Assembly (NCBI RefSeq): GCF_014138605.1
Contig: NZ_JACJHX010000007.1
Span: 172,638 to 224,618, forward strand
Reading direction: 5' to 3'
Length of the DNA: 51,981 nt
DNA from: Peribacillus huizhouensis
GTDB taxonomy: Bacteria; Bacillota; Bacilli; Bacillales; DSM-1321
Both the position numbers and the translations under genes were made by a program. The notes below the pieces were generated by a model. That model was not told the origin of the DNA. It saw only the letters and a list, made by a program, of their open reading frames with translations, and made no database searches. Of this stretch, positions 43,267-51,938 are shown piece by piece (the first letter of the stretch is position 1; each line of letters starts with the position of its first letter).

Positions 43267-44307
43267 TTATTTTGCAATTTCCTTCATGTATTCATCAACA
43301 ATTCCCGCACCAATTTTATCTTTATATTTTTCAATTGTTGGTTGTGCTAATTGTTTAAAACGCTCTAATTCTTCAGGAGAGATTTCTGAAAATGTAAGTG
43401 TTTCTTTTAATTTCTCTAAACTTTCAGCATTATCTTCCCGATTGACTTGACGGTTATATTTCCCTGCTTCTACTCCAGCCTCTTTTAGAATCACTTGTTG
43501 TTCTGGTGTTAATTCATCCCAAACTTTCTTACTTAATAAGAGTAAAAACGGAGTGTAGACATGGTTCGTGTCAGATACATATTTTTGTACTTCATAAAAT
43601 TTACTTTGATAGATCGAAGCATATGGATTTTCTTGTCCATCGATTACCCCTTGTTGTAAACTGACAAACAATTCTCCAAACGCCATTGGTGTAGGATTAG
43701 CCCCTAGTGATTTCCATAAATCTAAATGAATCTCATTTTCCATCGTACGGATCTTTAATCCTTTTAAGTCTTCGACTGTTTCGACAGGATGTTTACTGTT
43801 GGTTAGATTACGAAATCCATTTTCCCACCAAGCTAAGCCAACTAAATCTTGAGCTGCTAGTAACCCAAGCATCTTGTCTCCAAATGGTCCATCTAATACT
43901 TTATCTGCAGTCTCTTCATTCGTTATTGTAAAAGGTAAATCGAATACTCCAAACTCTGGAATGAAGTTTACGACTGGTGAGGTAGATGGGATAACCATTT
44001 CTAATGTTCCTAATTGTAACATTTCAATGGCACCACGGTCATCCGCAAGTTGGCTTGAATGATAAATTTCAATATTAAAATCATCCGTTTTACTTTCAAC
44101 GATCTCCTTAAATTTCACAGCTCCGGCATATGATGGACTTTCTTCGTTTACCCCCATACTAATTCGCAATGTGCGTTTGCCTTTTCCAGAACTTTCATTT
44201 CCACTTCCAGTTTTTGTTGAAGTACCTCCACTGCTACAAGCCGTTAAAAATAGAGCTGCTACTAAGACTACAGTTAATAAAAGTCCAGTTATTTTGTTCT
44301 TTCGCAT
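43267..44307 (-). CDS. dctP: Second TRAP substrate-binding lipoprotein DctP (orphan)
   Basis: This protein is a close paralogue of the DctP at 39143. From ATG 44307 (MRKNKITGLLLTVVLVAALF), ten bases after GAGGGGG, it has 346 residues. The lipobox LTACS puts the lipid cysteine near residue 24. It shares the ligand-site stretch LKIRTMENEIHLDLWKSLGA and the motif PMAFGELFVSLQQGVIDGQENP. No DctQ or DctM gene adjoins it, so it must either share the permeases encoded at 37235-39035 or act as a sensor partner. A divergent AraC-type gene is next door. It could broaden the range of substrates. Confidence 0.92.
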   Translation of the reverse strand: MRKNKITGLLLTVVLVAALFLTACSSGGTSTKTGSGNESSGKGKRTLRISMGVNEESPSYAGAVKFKEIVESKTDDFNIEIYHSSQLADDRGAIEMLQLGTLEMVIPSTSPVVNFIPEFGVFDLPFTITNEETADKVLDGPFGDKMLGLLAAQDLVGLAWWENGFRNLTNSKHPVETVEDLKGLKIRTMENEIHLDLWKSLGANPTPMAFGELFVSLQQGVIDGQENPYASIYQSKFYEVQKYVSDTNHVYTPFLLLLSKKVWDELTPEQQVILKEAGVEAGKYNRQVNREDNAESLEKLKETLTFSEISPEELERFKQLAQPTIEKYKDKIGAGIVDEYMKEIAK

Positions 44308-44466
44308 ACAGATTGTCCCCCTCTTCATTATGTTTAATCACATATTATTGAATATACATATCTAACTAAATACGGAAAATCCCCTCCCATTAGTGATTTA
44401 CAATACGAATTGCCATTGTCCTTTCCTATACAAATGAAAATATAGAGTGTTAATGATTCCAACCGT

Positions 44467-44481
44467 TTGATAACGCTTCCA
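44467..44481. promoter_or_regulatory. Weak cre-like site in the dctP2-araC gap
   Basis: TTGATAACGCTTCCA fits the cre consensus with one mismatch. It lies between divergent genes, about 160 bp from dctP2 and 150 bp from the AraC-type gene. Listed as tentative. Confidence 0.4.
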
Positions 44482-44563
44482 TTATTAGTGATCAATAGAA
44501 ACATTACCTTCTTTCTATCTGTTATACTATCACGAATTTTCAAAAAATTTAAATTGTCTAATC

Positions 44564-44593
44564 TTGCTTTCATGTACCTTTTTTTGCTATATT
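44564..44593 (+). promoter_or_regulatory. Possible SigA promoter of the AraC-type gene
   Basis: TTGCTT (44564-44569) and TATATT (44588-44593) are 18 bases apart and 37 bp upstream of the start codon. Confidence 0.45.
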
Positions 44594-44630
44594 AAGCATG
44601 GTATATAGAGAAAGGTGGATTGTTTAATCG

Positions 44631-45506
44631 ATGCAGCCGATTCAAAAACTATTTAACCCCGATAACTTTTTCCCCTTTCAAATCGTATATAAAGATACAA
44701 AAAGTGTAGAAGTTGAACTCCCCTATCATTTTCATGACTGGTATGAAATTGTTTATGTTTATGATGGGAATGGCACTTTTTTTATAGACCACTCGATACT
44801 AAGTATGGAAAAAGGGAGTATTTTTATTATTCCAGGTAATACTTTACACCGAGCCATTCCAGATTATGAAAACCCAGTAACTTCAACTGCTATTTTTTTT
44901 AATCCAATTCTTATCCAAAATCGTATTTTAGGAGACTCTTTTAGTTATTTTCATATATTTGAAGAAAGTCTTCGGTTAAATAACTTTAAATATAAATTAG
45001 ATGGAATCGATGAGCAGATCGTATTTGCAAACTTTCTTGAAACGATTCAGCTCGAAGTTTGTCAGGAAACTTTAGGCTATAGACATGCCACTCTTTTGGA
45101 ACTGCAAGCACTACTATTATATTTGGGGAGAATCATGACTAGTTGTAGAAGCACAGCTAAAGCAGCTGAATTTTCTGGTCCGATTTGGATGAAAGACATA
45201 TTAGGATATATTGAGGAAAATTATACTTTGGGGATATCTCTTGATCAGCTCTCGCAATTTGGAAATGTAAGTACAGCACACCTTAGTCGAGTATTCAAAC
45301 AAATGACAGGCTTTAATGTTTCAGATTATATTACGACTAAAAAAATCATAAAAGCAAAAGAATTATTACTAAGCACCGATGAAAAAATTAATACGATAGC
45401 TTTAGAGTGTGGCTTTGAAAGTTTACCTCATTTTCATCGAACGTTTAAAAAATTAATTGGGTCAACCCCTTCTACTTTCCGAAAAAAGAAAATTGAAGAG
45501 ATGTAG
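44631..45506 (+). CDS. AraC-family regulator
   Basis: The 291-residue protein has an N-terminal cupin sensor domain (about 20-110: YHFHDWYEIVYVYDGNGTFF and EKGSIFIIPGNTLHRAIP, typical sugar-binding cupin features) and a C-terminal pair of helix-turn-helix motifs (about 190-290). The second is INTIALECGFESLPHFHRTFKKLIGSTPS. AAAGGTGG precedes ATG. It is divergent from the orphan dctP2 and probably controls it. Its 3' end faces lipM, with a family A hairpin between. Confidence 0.9.
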   Translation: MQPIQKLFNPDNFFPFQIVYKDTKSVEVELPYHFHDWYEIVYVYDGNGTFFIDHSILSMEKGSIFIIPGNTLHRAIPDYENPVTSTAIFFNPILIQNRILGDSFSYFHIFEESLRLNNFKYKLDGIDEQIVFANFLETIQLEVCQETLGYRHATLLELQALLLYLGRIMTSCRSTAKAAEFSGPIWMKDILGYIEENYTLGISLDQLSQFGNVSTAHLSRVFKQMTGFNVSDYITTKKIIKAKELLLSTDEKINTIALECGFESLPHFHRTFKKLIGSTPSTFRKKKIEEM

Positions 45507-45534
45507 CCGCTAAATTAAGATACATAAGTTTATT

Positions 45535-45612
45535 AAAGTGCAACTTCAATCCGTGGGGGATTCTTCATCCCCCACGGATTGCTAGTCCTGTTCTAATATC
45601 ACTAAATCTCAA
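45535..45612 (+). repeat. Family A hairpin unit between araC and lipM
   Basis: AAAGTGCAACTT (45535-45546) is followed by a perfect 13-bp stem AATCCGTGGGGGA (45548-45560) with TCCCCCACGGATT (45568-45580), loop TTCTTCA, and then GCTAGTCCTGTTCTAATATCACTAA, recalling GTTAGTCCCGTTCTAGTGTCGCTAA of the arrays. It lies between convergent genes and could terminate both. Confidence 0.8.
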
Positions 45613-45639
45613 GCAATGAACTTATTCCAATGATTCATC

Positions 45640-46476
45640 TTATCTCATAAAATTCCATTCATCTGATTCATATTTATTTTTCACTAAGTTGTATACTTCA
45701 TTTTCTTGGTCTTTTGTCAGAATGAGAGGCTCGAGATTACAATTCAAACCTGAAGCAAATCCTTTGTGAAATGCAATCTTTGCCTCATCTAAACTAATTT
45801 TTCGTGTGTGTATATCATTGATGGCAACAGCTTTATTTTTAAAGCTTTTCATCATTCGTTCCTTCACTCGTTCATTTGGAAAATTAAACAAATTAAACAG
45901 TTTCTCATCATCCATATCGAGTAATATCGAACCGTGCTGCAATATGACTCCCTTTTGTCTCGTCTGAGCACTTCCTGCTACTTTCCTACCTTCAACGACA
46001 AGCTCATACCAACTTGGCGCATCAAAACAAACCGAAGATCTCGGTTCTTTCAATGCTGCTTTTTCTTTCTCAGTAGATGGAACGGCAAAATAAGCATCTA
46101 GTCCAAGATTTCTAAACCCCATTAGAATGCCCTCTGAAATCACCCGATACGCCTCAGTCACATTTTTAGGCATATCTGGATACTCTTCGTTCACAATCAC
46201 GCTATATGTAAGTTCATGTTCATGTAAAACAGCCCTGCCCCCAGTAGGTCTGCGGATAAAGCCTAATCCTTGTCTCTTTACCTCTTCTAAGTTTATTTCC
46301 TTTTCTGCTCTTTGGAAATATCCTATCGATAAAGTTGCCGGATTCCAGCCGTAAAACCTAACAACCGGAGGAATCTCTCCATTACTATGCCAATTCAACA
46401 GGGCTTCATCTAATGCCATATTAAACGCTGGCGTGCAGTTCCCTGAATCAATAAATGCCCACGTTTGTTTTTCCAT
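45640..46476 (-). CDS. lipM: Octanoyltransferase LipM
   Basis: LipM moves octanoyl groups from acyl carrier protein to GcvH in Bacillus lipoate assembly. The 278-residue protein is of the lipoate-protein ligase A/LipM fold. [18 protein letters not shown] is the conserved ligand loop. The catalytic cysteine is in [17 protein letters not shown] and the lysine in [21 protein letters not shown]. Gene order lipM-yqhL is the B. subtilis order and sets the name against plain LplA. mntR, which follows in B. subtilis, is absent here, as the accessory block lies on that side. The gcv genes usually beyond yqhL are also absent. Confidence 0.9.
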   Translation of the reverse strand: MEKQTWAFIDSGNCTPAFNMALDEALLNWHSNGEIPPVVRFYGWNPATLSIGYFQRAEKEINLEEVKRQGLGFIRRPTGGRAVLHEHELTYSVIVNEEYPDMPKNVTEAYRVISEGILMGFRNLGLDAYFAVPSTEKEKAALKEPRSSVCFDAPSWYELVVEGRKVAGSAQTRQKGVILQHGSILLDMDDEKLFNLFNFPNERVKERMMKSFKNKAVAINDIHTRKISLDEAKIAFHKGFASGLNCNLEPLILTKDQENEVYNLVKNKYESDEWNFMR

Positions 46477-46619
46477 AAAATCCTCCCATAACCTACTTGT
46501 CTTTTTCTCATAAAATAAAGTAAATTACTATCCTTTTCGTTAGTAGTGTATCAAAAACTACCAAAAATCAAAAGAATTTTAACTTTAACAAACATTCCTG
46601 CCATTTAAGGAAAAATCTT

Positions 46620-46648
46620 TTGATTATGTCACGTTACAATTATATAAT
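46620..46648 (+). promoter_or_regulatory. SigA promoter of yqhL
   Basis: TTGATT (46620-46625) and TATAAT (46643-46648) have a 17-base spacer and lie 44 bp before the GTG start. Confidence 0.8.
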
Positions 46649-46691
46649 AAGTAATGTCTATATGTTGCTTAGTTTAGAAAGGAGTTTTACC

Positions 46692-47072
46692 GTGAGTTGG
46701 ATTATATCACTCGTTATCCTTATTGCACTTCTTGCTTACGCACTTTTCAATTTTTTCAGTCAGCGTCGTGCGGTTAAACCGCTTAGTCAGGAAGAATTTA
46801 TTGAAGGATATCGTAAAGCACAGCTTTTTGACGTTCGCGAACCGAATGAATACGAGGGCGGTCATATATTAGGTGCAAGAAACATCCCGTTAACACAGAT
46901 TAAGACACGCCTTACAGAATTACGTAAGGACAAGCCCATTTATTTATACTGCCAAAACAGTATGCGCAGTGGCAAAGCCGCTCAAATCTTACGCAAAAAA
47001 GGGTACACAGATATCTACCAATTAAAAGGTGGATTCAAACAGTGGACTGGAAAAATAAGAACTGGTAAATAA
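46692..47072 (+). CDS. yqhL: Membrane-anchored rhodanese-like protein YqhL
   Basis: YqhL is a single-domain rhodanese with a membrane anchor. The start is GTG at 46692 (MSWIISLVILIALLAYALFNF) behind AAAGGAG, giving 126 residues, as in B. subtilis. The longer open frame includes the promoter, so it is not coding upstream. Residues 1-22 form the membrane helix. The rhodanese domain follows: LFDVREPNEYEGGHILGARN and the active cysteine loop YLYCQNSMRSGKAA (Cys about 98), with LKGGFKQWTG at the end. It is divergent from lipM. Confidence 0.92.
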   Translation: MSWIISLVILIALLAYALFNFFSQRRAVKPLSQEEFIEGYRKAQLFDVREPNEYEGGHILGARNIPLTQIKTRLTELRKDKPIYLYCQNSMRSGKAAQILRKKGYTDIYQLKGGFKQWTGKIRTGK

Positions 47073-47409
47073 AGAAAGTCCTAAAAGGGTTGGGTCCTAC
47101 ACTTAAGACATCGTTTATCGTGCCAAGTACACGTCAAAAAAACGATGGAGTAGATGTGGGCTCCGACCCTTTCTTTGTTTTATTTCGAGTGTTGATGAAA
47201 AATGGTTATGAAGAAAGTATCAGCACAGAAAAAGAGGACGTCACAAAGTAAAGGGCCAGACCTCGCAACAATAAAATTCAGTATAAAATAAGTGTATCAA
47301 ACACTACATACTGATTTAGAGAGCAAGGTAAGACCCTTTATACTTATTTAGATAGGTCAATATGTTTCAGTTGAAACAAGGTTGCCCATTCCATTCGACT
47401 CAACTTATT
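47073..47409. repeat. Two family B elements between yqhL and kduD
   Basis: The gap between convergent genes holds two family B palindromes. The first (47083-47172) is bounded by AAAAGGGTTGGGTCC and GGGCTCCGACCCTTT. The second (47250-47340) is bounded by AAAGGGCCAGACC and GTAAGACCCTTTA. The interior of the first (CGTTTATCGTGCCAAGTACACG) resembles that of the copy at 50120 (CGTTTATAGTGTTAAATACACG). Both have T-runs suited to termination. Nothing else is seen here. Confidence 0.75.
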
Positions 47410-48159
47410 TTATCTTCCCATCCAACCGCCATCTACTACTAATAAATGACCGTGAACGTAATTCGATGCATCAGATGCCAAGAAGACTACAGATCCCATA
47501 AAATCCTCTGCCTGTCCCCATCGACCTGCTGGGATTCGCTCAAGAATTTGGCGATTTCTTGTTTCATCTTGTAATAATGCTTCATTCATATCTGTCGCAA
47601 TATAGCCAGGAACAATGGCATTGACATTCACATTTTCTTTCGCCCATTCATTAGCTAATGCTTTCGTTAATTGCGCTACTCCGCCTTTCGCTGCCGCATA
47701 AGCAGGGACCGTTAAACCTCCTTGAAAGGATAATAAAGAAGCCATATTAATAATCTTCCCTTTACCTTGAGGTACCATGAATTTACCGGCTTCCTGACAT
47801 AAAAGCCAGACACATTTTAAATTCACATTAATTACATCATCCCAATCTGTTTCAGAGAATGAAACAGAAGGTGATCTTCGTTGAATACCTGCATTATTGA
47901 CTAGAATATCAATCTGACCAAGTTCTTTCACAACCGTCGGGATTGCAGCTTTCACTTGTGCCTGATTTTCCAGATCACATGGTATGATTACACTTTTTTG
48001 TCCCAGTGCTTCAATCTCTTTTTGGACAGAATCATCACTTGTATTCCTTTGAAGTAAGGCCACAGTAGCGCCTGCTTCCGCTAAAGCTAAAGCCATTTTT
48101 CTACCTATCCCTCTCGTTGCACCTGTAATCGCGGCAACTTTACCATCTAATCGAAACAT
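47410..48159 (-). CDS. kduD: KduD-like short-chain dehydrogenase
   Basis: The 249-residue SDR closely recalls E. coli KduD (2-dehydro-3-deoxy-D-gluconate 5-dehydrogenase) and gluconate 5-dehydrogenase IdnO. Nucleotide-binding TGATRGIG (about 12-19), NNAG in [12 protein letters not shown], the serine in [12 protein letters not shown] and YxxxK in YAAAKGG form the catalytic set. [15 protein letters not shown] and [12 protein letters not shown] are family marks. In this cluster, reduction of 5-ketogluconate to gluconate after L-idonate oxidation is as likely as the KduD reaction. It follows the zinc dehydrogenase by 18 bp, behind GGAGGGATTAGAAC. Confidence 0.87.
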   Translation of the reverse strand: MFRLDGKVAAITGATRGIGRKMALALAEAGATVALLQRNTSDDSVQKEIEALGQKSVIIPCDLENQAQVKAAIPTVVKELGQIDILVNNAGIQRRSPSVSFSETDWDDVINVNLKCVWLLCQEAGKFMVPQGKGKIINMASLLSFQGGLTVPAYAAAKGGVAQLTKALANEWAKENVNVNAIVPGYIATDMNEALLQDETRNRQILERIPAGRWGQAEDFMGSVVFLASDASNYVHGHLLVVDGGWMGR

Positions 48160-48177
48160 GTTCTAATCCCTCCATAA

Positions 48178-49194
48178 TTATACGTGTGGTCTAAATAATA
48201 CTTTTAATGAATCTTCTGGATTGGTCATTAATTCAAACCCTTTTTTAATTTCCTCCAATGGTAGTTCATGTGAAATCAGCGGCGTTACATCAATTTGGCC
48301 ACTTGCCATCATACTAACTGCCATGGCAAAATCTGATGAACTGTAACATCTAGTCGTTGTCAAAGATAATTCACGGAAATGCATGGCTGCTAGGTCAATT
48401 GTTGGCGGTTGTTTAAAGACACTTACAACAACGATTTGACCTTGTGTCCGACAGACATGGATCATTTGTTCAACCGTTACGCTTGAACCAGCTACTTCAA
48501 AAACAACATCTGCCCCTACGCCATTCGTAGCCTCTTTCACATACTCGACTACATCGACTTGTTTACCATCTAGAGCGATAAATCCCATTTCTTCCGCCTT
48601 ACCTAATCGATATGGACTAATATCGGAAATAAATATTTTACCTGCTCCAGCCAATTTTGCCGTTAAGGCAATCAATAAACCAATCGGCCCTGCACCTAGT
48701 ACAACGACAGTATCCCCCACTTTTACGTTAGAACGTCGAACAGTATGGATGCCTACAGCAACTGGTTCTGCTAATGCTGCATGTAAATCGGATAATGAAC
48801 TCGGTACTTTATGCAAACGGTGTAGCGGTACTGCCACGTATTCAGCAAATCCCCCATGTGAATCAATCCCGATTAATTGTAACGTTTTACAAACATGTGA
48901 ATTCCCTAATAAGCAAGCGTCACATTTTCCACAGCTGATTGTTGGTTCAATGACAACCCGATCGCCGATATTAAACGACGATTCGCCATTTATCTCTTCG
49001 ATCATTCCACTAAACTCATGCCCCATTGCAAGTGGCGCTTTTGCCCGTGGATGTTTACCTGAGTAGATCATCATATCGGTTCCACAAATACCAGCATAAG
49101 CTACTTTAATAAGAGCTTCATTTTCCTTAATGACAGGTTTCTGTAATTCTCCAACACTTACGTTTTTTTCAGATAGATACAAACCAGCTTTCAT
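48178..49194 (-). CDS. Zinc-dependent L-idonate 5-dehydrogenase-like protein
   Basis: The 338-residue medium-chain dehydrogenase is a paralogue of the protein at 41591. It has GICGTDMMIYSG and MGHEFSGMIEE of the catalytic zinc site, SCGKCDACLLGNSHVC of the structural zinc site and VLGAGPIGLLIALTAKLAGA of the NAD fold. Next to kduD/idnO-like and gntP genes, L-idonate 5-dehydrogenase (IdnD) is the most sensible guess; L-gulonate or L-galactonate dehydrogenase is also possible. The start at 49194 has GGGGAGAG upstream. It is cotranscribed with kduD and probably the GntR gene 35 bp before it. Confidence 0.85.
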   Translation of the reverse strand: MKAGLYLSEKNVSVGELQKPVIKENEALIKVAYAGICGTDMMIYSGKHPRAKAPLAMGHEFSGMIEEINGESSFNIGDRVVIEPTISCGKCDACLLGNSHVCKTLQLIGIDSHGGFAEYVAVPLHRLHKVPSSLSDLHAALAEPVAVGIHTVRRSNVKVGDTVVVLGAGPIGLLIALTAKLAGAGKIFISDISPYRLGKAEEMGFIALDGKQVDVVEYVKEATNGVGADVVFEVAGSSVTVEQMIHVCRTQGQIVVVSVFKQPPTIDLAAMHFRELSLTTTRCYSSSDFAMAVSMMASGQIDVTPLISHELPLEEIKKGFELMTNPEDSLKVLFRPHV

Positions 49195-49229
49195 ACTAAT
49201 CGACTCTCCCCTTTAAGCGTTTTCATTTT

Positions 49230-49919
49230 CTATTCTTGTATGTCCTCTTTCCATAAAGAATCATAGACCGTTGTCCTCGTGTCTTGGAAATGATTGAGTA
49301 ATGTTTGTTCGATTAAATCATCATCCTGTGAAAGAAGCGCATCAATGATCAATGTATGTTTGTCTATTAATTGTTGGATCTCATCATAATCCTCTTCAAA
49401 TCTCTTTGTTGTAGCGACGAGAAGCGCAGTCAAAACGACCGGCTTTAAACTATACCATACCCTTAATAATCGTTCATGTTTCGATTCAATTACGATTAGC
49501 TCGTGAAAAATTAAGTCCTGATAAGAAAAATCAATCGGATTTCGGTGTTCCATTGCTAAAGTCATCTTATCTATCACTTTATTAAGTTCAAGACTTAGAC
49601 GCGTCTGATCTGTTTTACTAATCGTTTTTAGCAAATATGTTTCAATTAATATCCGTACATCATATAATTCTTCCATATCCTTTTTACTTAAGCCTAGTAC
49701 GACTGCACCCATTCGCTCAAGCCGGATCAATCCTTCATTTGCGAGAACACGTAATGCGTCTCTCACAGGTGATCGACTTGCACCAAATTCTTGTGCCAAG
49801 TGATTTTCTGATAAAACAGATCCTATTGAAATATCACCCCTAATTATTTTTAACCGTACTTCACAAGCAATTTTCTCCCCAATTGACATGCTGGTTAGCC
49901 AAGATGTAGGATAATTCAT
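49230..49919 (-). CDS. GntR/FCD-family regulator of the idonate cluster
   Basis: The 229-residue protein has a GntR winged helix (about 10-75: SENHLAQEFGASRSPVRDALRVLANEGLIRL, in part LAQEFGASRSPVRDAL) and an FCD domain with metal-ligand positions in YQDLIFHELIVIESKH and LNHFQDTRTTVYDSL. It leads the gntR-idnD-kduD operon. A perfect 20-bp palindrome about 30 bp upstream is likely its operator, giving autoregulation. Confidence 0.9.
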   Translation of the reverse strand: MNYPTSWLTSMSIGEKIACEVRLKIIRGDISIGSVLSENHLAQEFGASRSPVRDALRVLANEGLIRLERMGAVVLGLSKKDMEELYDVRILIETYLLKTISKTDQTRLSLELNKVIDKMTLAMEHRNPIDFSYQDLIFHELIVIESKHERLLRVWYSLKPVVLTALLVATTKRFEEDYDEIQQLIDKHTLIIDALLSQDDDLIEQTLLNHFQDTRTTVYDSLWKEDIQE

Positions 49920-49949
49920 TATCGATCACACTCCTACAAAAATAAGTTG

Positions 49950-49969
49950 TGTACTTGTATACAAGTACA
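49950..49969. promoter_or_regulatory. Perfect 20-bp palindrome, GntR operator candidate
   Basis: TGTACTTGTATACAAGTACA is perfectly self-complementary. The centre TTGTATACAA fits the operator type of FCD-class GntR regulators. It lies 31 bp before the start codon of the GntR gene. Confidence 0.85.
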
Positions 49970-50119
49970 TTTTATTACAAATATATCTAATTGTAAACAG
50001 TTTCATTTTTGTTTTTTTAATATTTTCTGAATACTATTTCCGTTTTACAAAGGCGACTTGGCACTAGATGTCAGCCAAACTTATCTAATTCCAGCGAGAG
50101 AATTAAAACATTTTATAGA

Positions 50120-50211
50120 AAAGGGTCAGACCTCACATTCTATATTCCGTTTATAGTGTTAAATACACGTCATATAAACAATAATATAGTAGATGTGTGG
50201 TTTGACCCTTT
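50120..50211. repeat. Family B palindromic element upstream of gntR
   Basis: AAAGGGTCAGACC (50120-50132) and TTTGACCCTTT (50201-50211) are its ends. The interior resembles the copy at 47083-47172 (shared CGTTTAT and TACACGTCA, then AGTAGATGTG). Confidence 0.75.
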
Positions 50212-50553
50212 CATACTCGGACAGCTTTTTTTCATTAATAAAATTTATGAACCTATTAGTTTCTCACTATTAAAGCCAATGGTACTACATATTTAATCCC
50301 TTTACTTATCTCGAAGGAATTCCCCATCCCACTATTATTTTCTTTACACGTAAACAACCTTCTCTGTTTACTCTTTCATTTGTATGTACTCCCCACTGTA
50401 CCTTAATGAAACTGTACGTAAACAGTAATACATTATTCTATTTTCCAACGATGACACACTGAGTGTCGTCACTACTCTTACTATTCACTAATTTAAGCGC
50501 TATTCTTTTAGCTCTTTAAACCGATTACATTTTCAATCAAAGAGCATTTTCTT

Positions 50554-51903
50554 TTAAACAAATAAGCTAAGAACTAGTACAAAAGCAAGACCGCAAACAG
50601 AAATCAATGTTTCAAGCACTGTCCAAGTAGCGAATGTCTCTTTCATTGTTAAACCAAAGGACTCTTTAACAATCCAGAAACCAGTATCATTTACGTGTGA
50701 AGCAATGATACTACCTGCTCCTGTTGCTAATACCATTAATTCTAAATTCACATCATGGCCGCCCATCATTGGAATAACTAGTCCAACAGTTGTTAAGGCA
50801 GCTACTGTCGCAGATCCTTGGGCAAGTCGAATTACTGCAGCAATTAACCAAGTCAAGATAAGTGGTGAGATTGTACTTCCTTCAAAAAGGACAGCTACAT
50901 AATTACCAACACCGCCATCAATTAATACTTGCTTTAGGGAACCACCAGCACCAAGAATGAGTAACATCATACCGATTGATGCAATTGAACTTTCAGCAGA
51001 TTGCATTAATTGTTTGATTGAAATTTTTCGTGCTACACCCATTGTATACATAGCGAGTAATACAGAAAGCAACATAACCGTAGTTGGTGCACCGATCATT
51101 TTGATAATATCAATAAACAATTGTGGTAAATGTAATGCATCATGCAATAAAGTGAATATTGTTGAAAGTGCCATTAAGATAACCGGGAATAATGCTGTAA
51201 ACGCACTGATTCCAAACCCAGGTGTATCCTCTAATTTAAATTGTTTTGCATTACCAATTGAAGCCATACTACCCATTGGTTCTTTTTCAAAAGCTGATGG
51301 TACAAATTTTCTTGCGAATTTTGTAAATAATGGACCAGCAATAATAACAGTTGGTATTGCGATAATGAAACCGTACACTAACACTAGACCTACGTTTGCT
51401 CCGAATTCTTGAGCAATAACAGTCGGACCAGGATGTGGTGGTAAGAATGCATGCGTTACTGATAATGCAGTCGCCATTGGCATACCTAGCCATAAAAACG
51501 ATATTTTTAAATGTTTGGAAATTTGATAAACAATTGGAATTAATAAGACTAGACCTACTTCAAAGAATAAAGCAATTCCTAAGATGAATCCAGCTGCTAC
51601 TACAGCCCATTGAATTTTCTTCTCACCAAACTTATCAATTAACGTCATTGCAATACGTTGGGCTCCCCCAGCATCTGCAATGAATTTACCAAGGATCGCT
51701 CCTAGACCAAAGACTAAAGCAATACCACCTAACGTATTCCCCAGCCCAGTTTGAACGGATCCAACGATTTCACTGATTGGCATACCTAAAGCTAAAGCAA
51801 TTAAGAATGAAACGACTACTAATGCAATAAATGTATTCATATTGAATTTCATGATTAACACTAGTAAAACAATAATCCCCAATGCGACAATTAATAACGG
51901 CAT
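50554..51903 (-). CDS. gntP: GntP family gluconate/idonate permease
   Basis: GntP proteins import gluconate, idonate and related aldonates with protons. The 449-residue protein has about 12-14 membrane segments. Family marks include GIALVFGLGAILGKFIADAG, the motif HAFLPPHPGPTVIAQEFGAN (in parts, FLPPHPGP), LILGAGGSLKQVLIDGGVGN and HVNDTGFWIVKESFGLTMKET. AGTGGGGAGAAAGAGAT is the ribosome site. It probably supplies idonate or gluconate to the operon at 47410-49919. A MITE end lies only 35 bp upstream of the start codon. Confidence 0.95.
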   Translation of the reverse strand: MPLLIVALGIIVLLVLIMKFNMNTFIALVVVSFLIALALGMPISEIVGSVQTGLGNTLGGIALVFGLGAILGKFIADAGGAQRIAMTLIDKFGEKKIQWAVVAAGFILGIALFFEVGLVLLIPIVYQISKHLKISFLWLGMPMATALSVTHAFLPPHPGPTVIAQEFGANVGLVLVYGFIIAIPTVIIAGPLFTKFARKFVPSAFEKEPMGSMASIGNAKQFKLEDTPGFGISAFTALFPVILMALSTIFTLLHDALHLPQLFIDIIKMIGAPTTVMLLSVLLAMYTMGVARKISIKQLMQSAESSIASIGMMLLILGAGGSLKQVLIDGGVGNYVAVLFEGSTISPLILTWLIAAVIRLAQGSATVAALTTVGLVIPMMGGHDVNLELMVLATGAGSIIASHVNDTGFWIVKESFGLTMKETFATWTVLETLISVCGLAFVLVLSLFV

Positions 51904-51938
51904 ATCTCTTTCTCCCCACTAAATATGTTTTTTACTAA

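Larger units (their letters stand above)
49920..50553. other. Gap between gntP and the gntR-idnD-kduD operon
   Basis: The 634 bp contain the gntR operator palindrome (49950-49969), a family B element (50120-50211) and about 340 bp without recognisable content. There is no gene, and no clear hairpin close to the gntP stop. Confidence 0.5.

Noticed and set aside
50957..51412. Plus-strand frame of 151 codons inside gntP
   Set aside because: Antisense to conserved membrane helices of GntP; no independent support.
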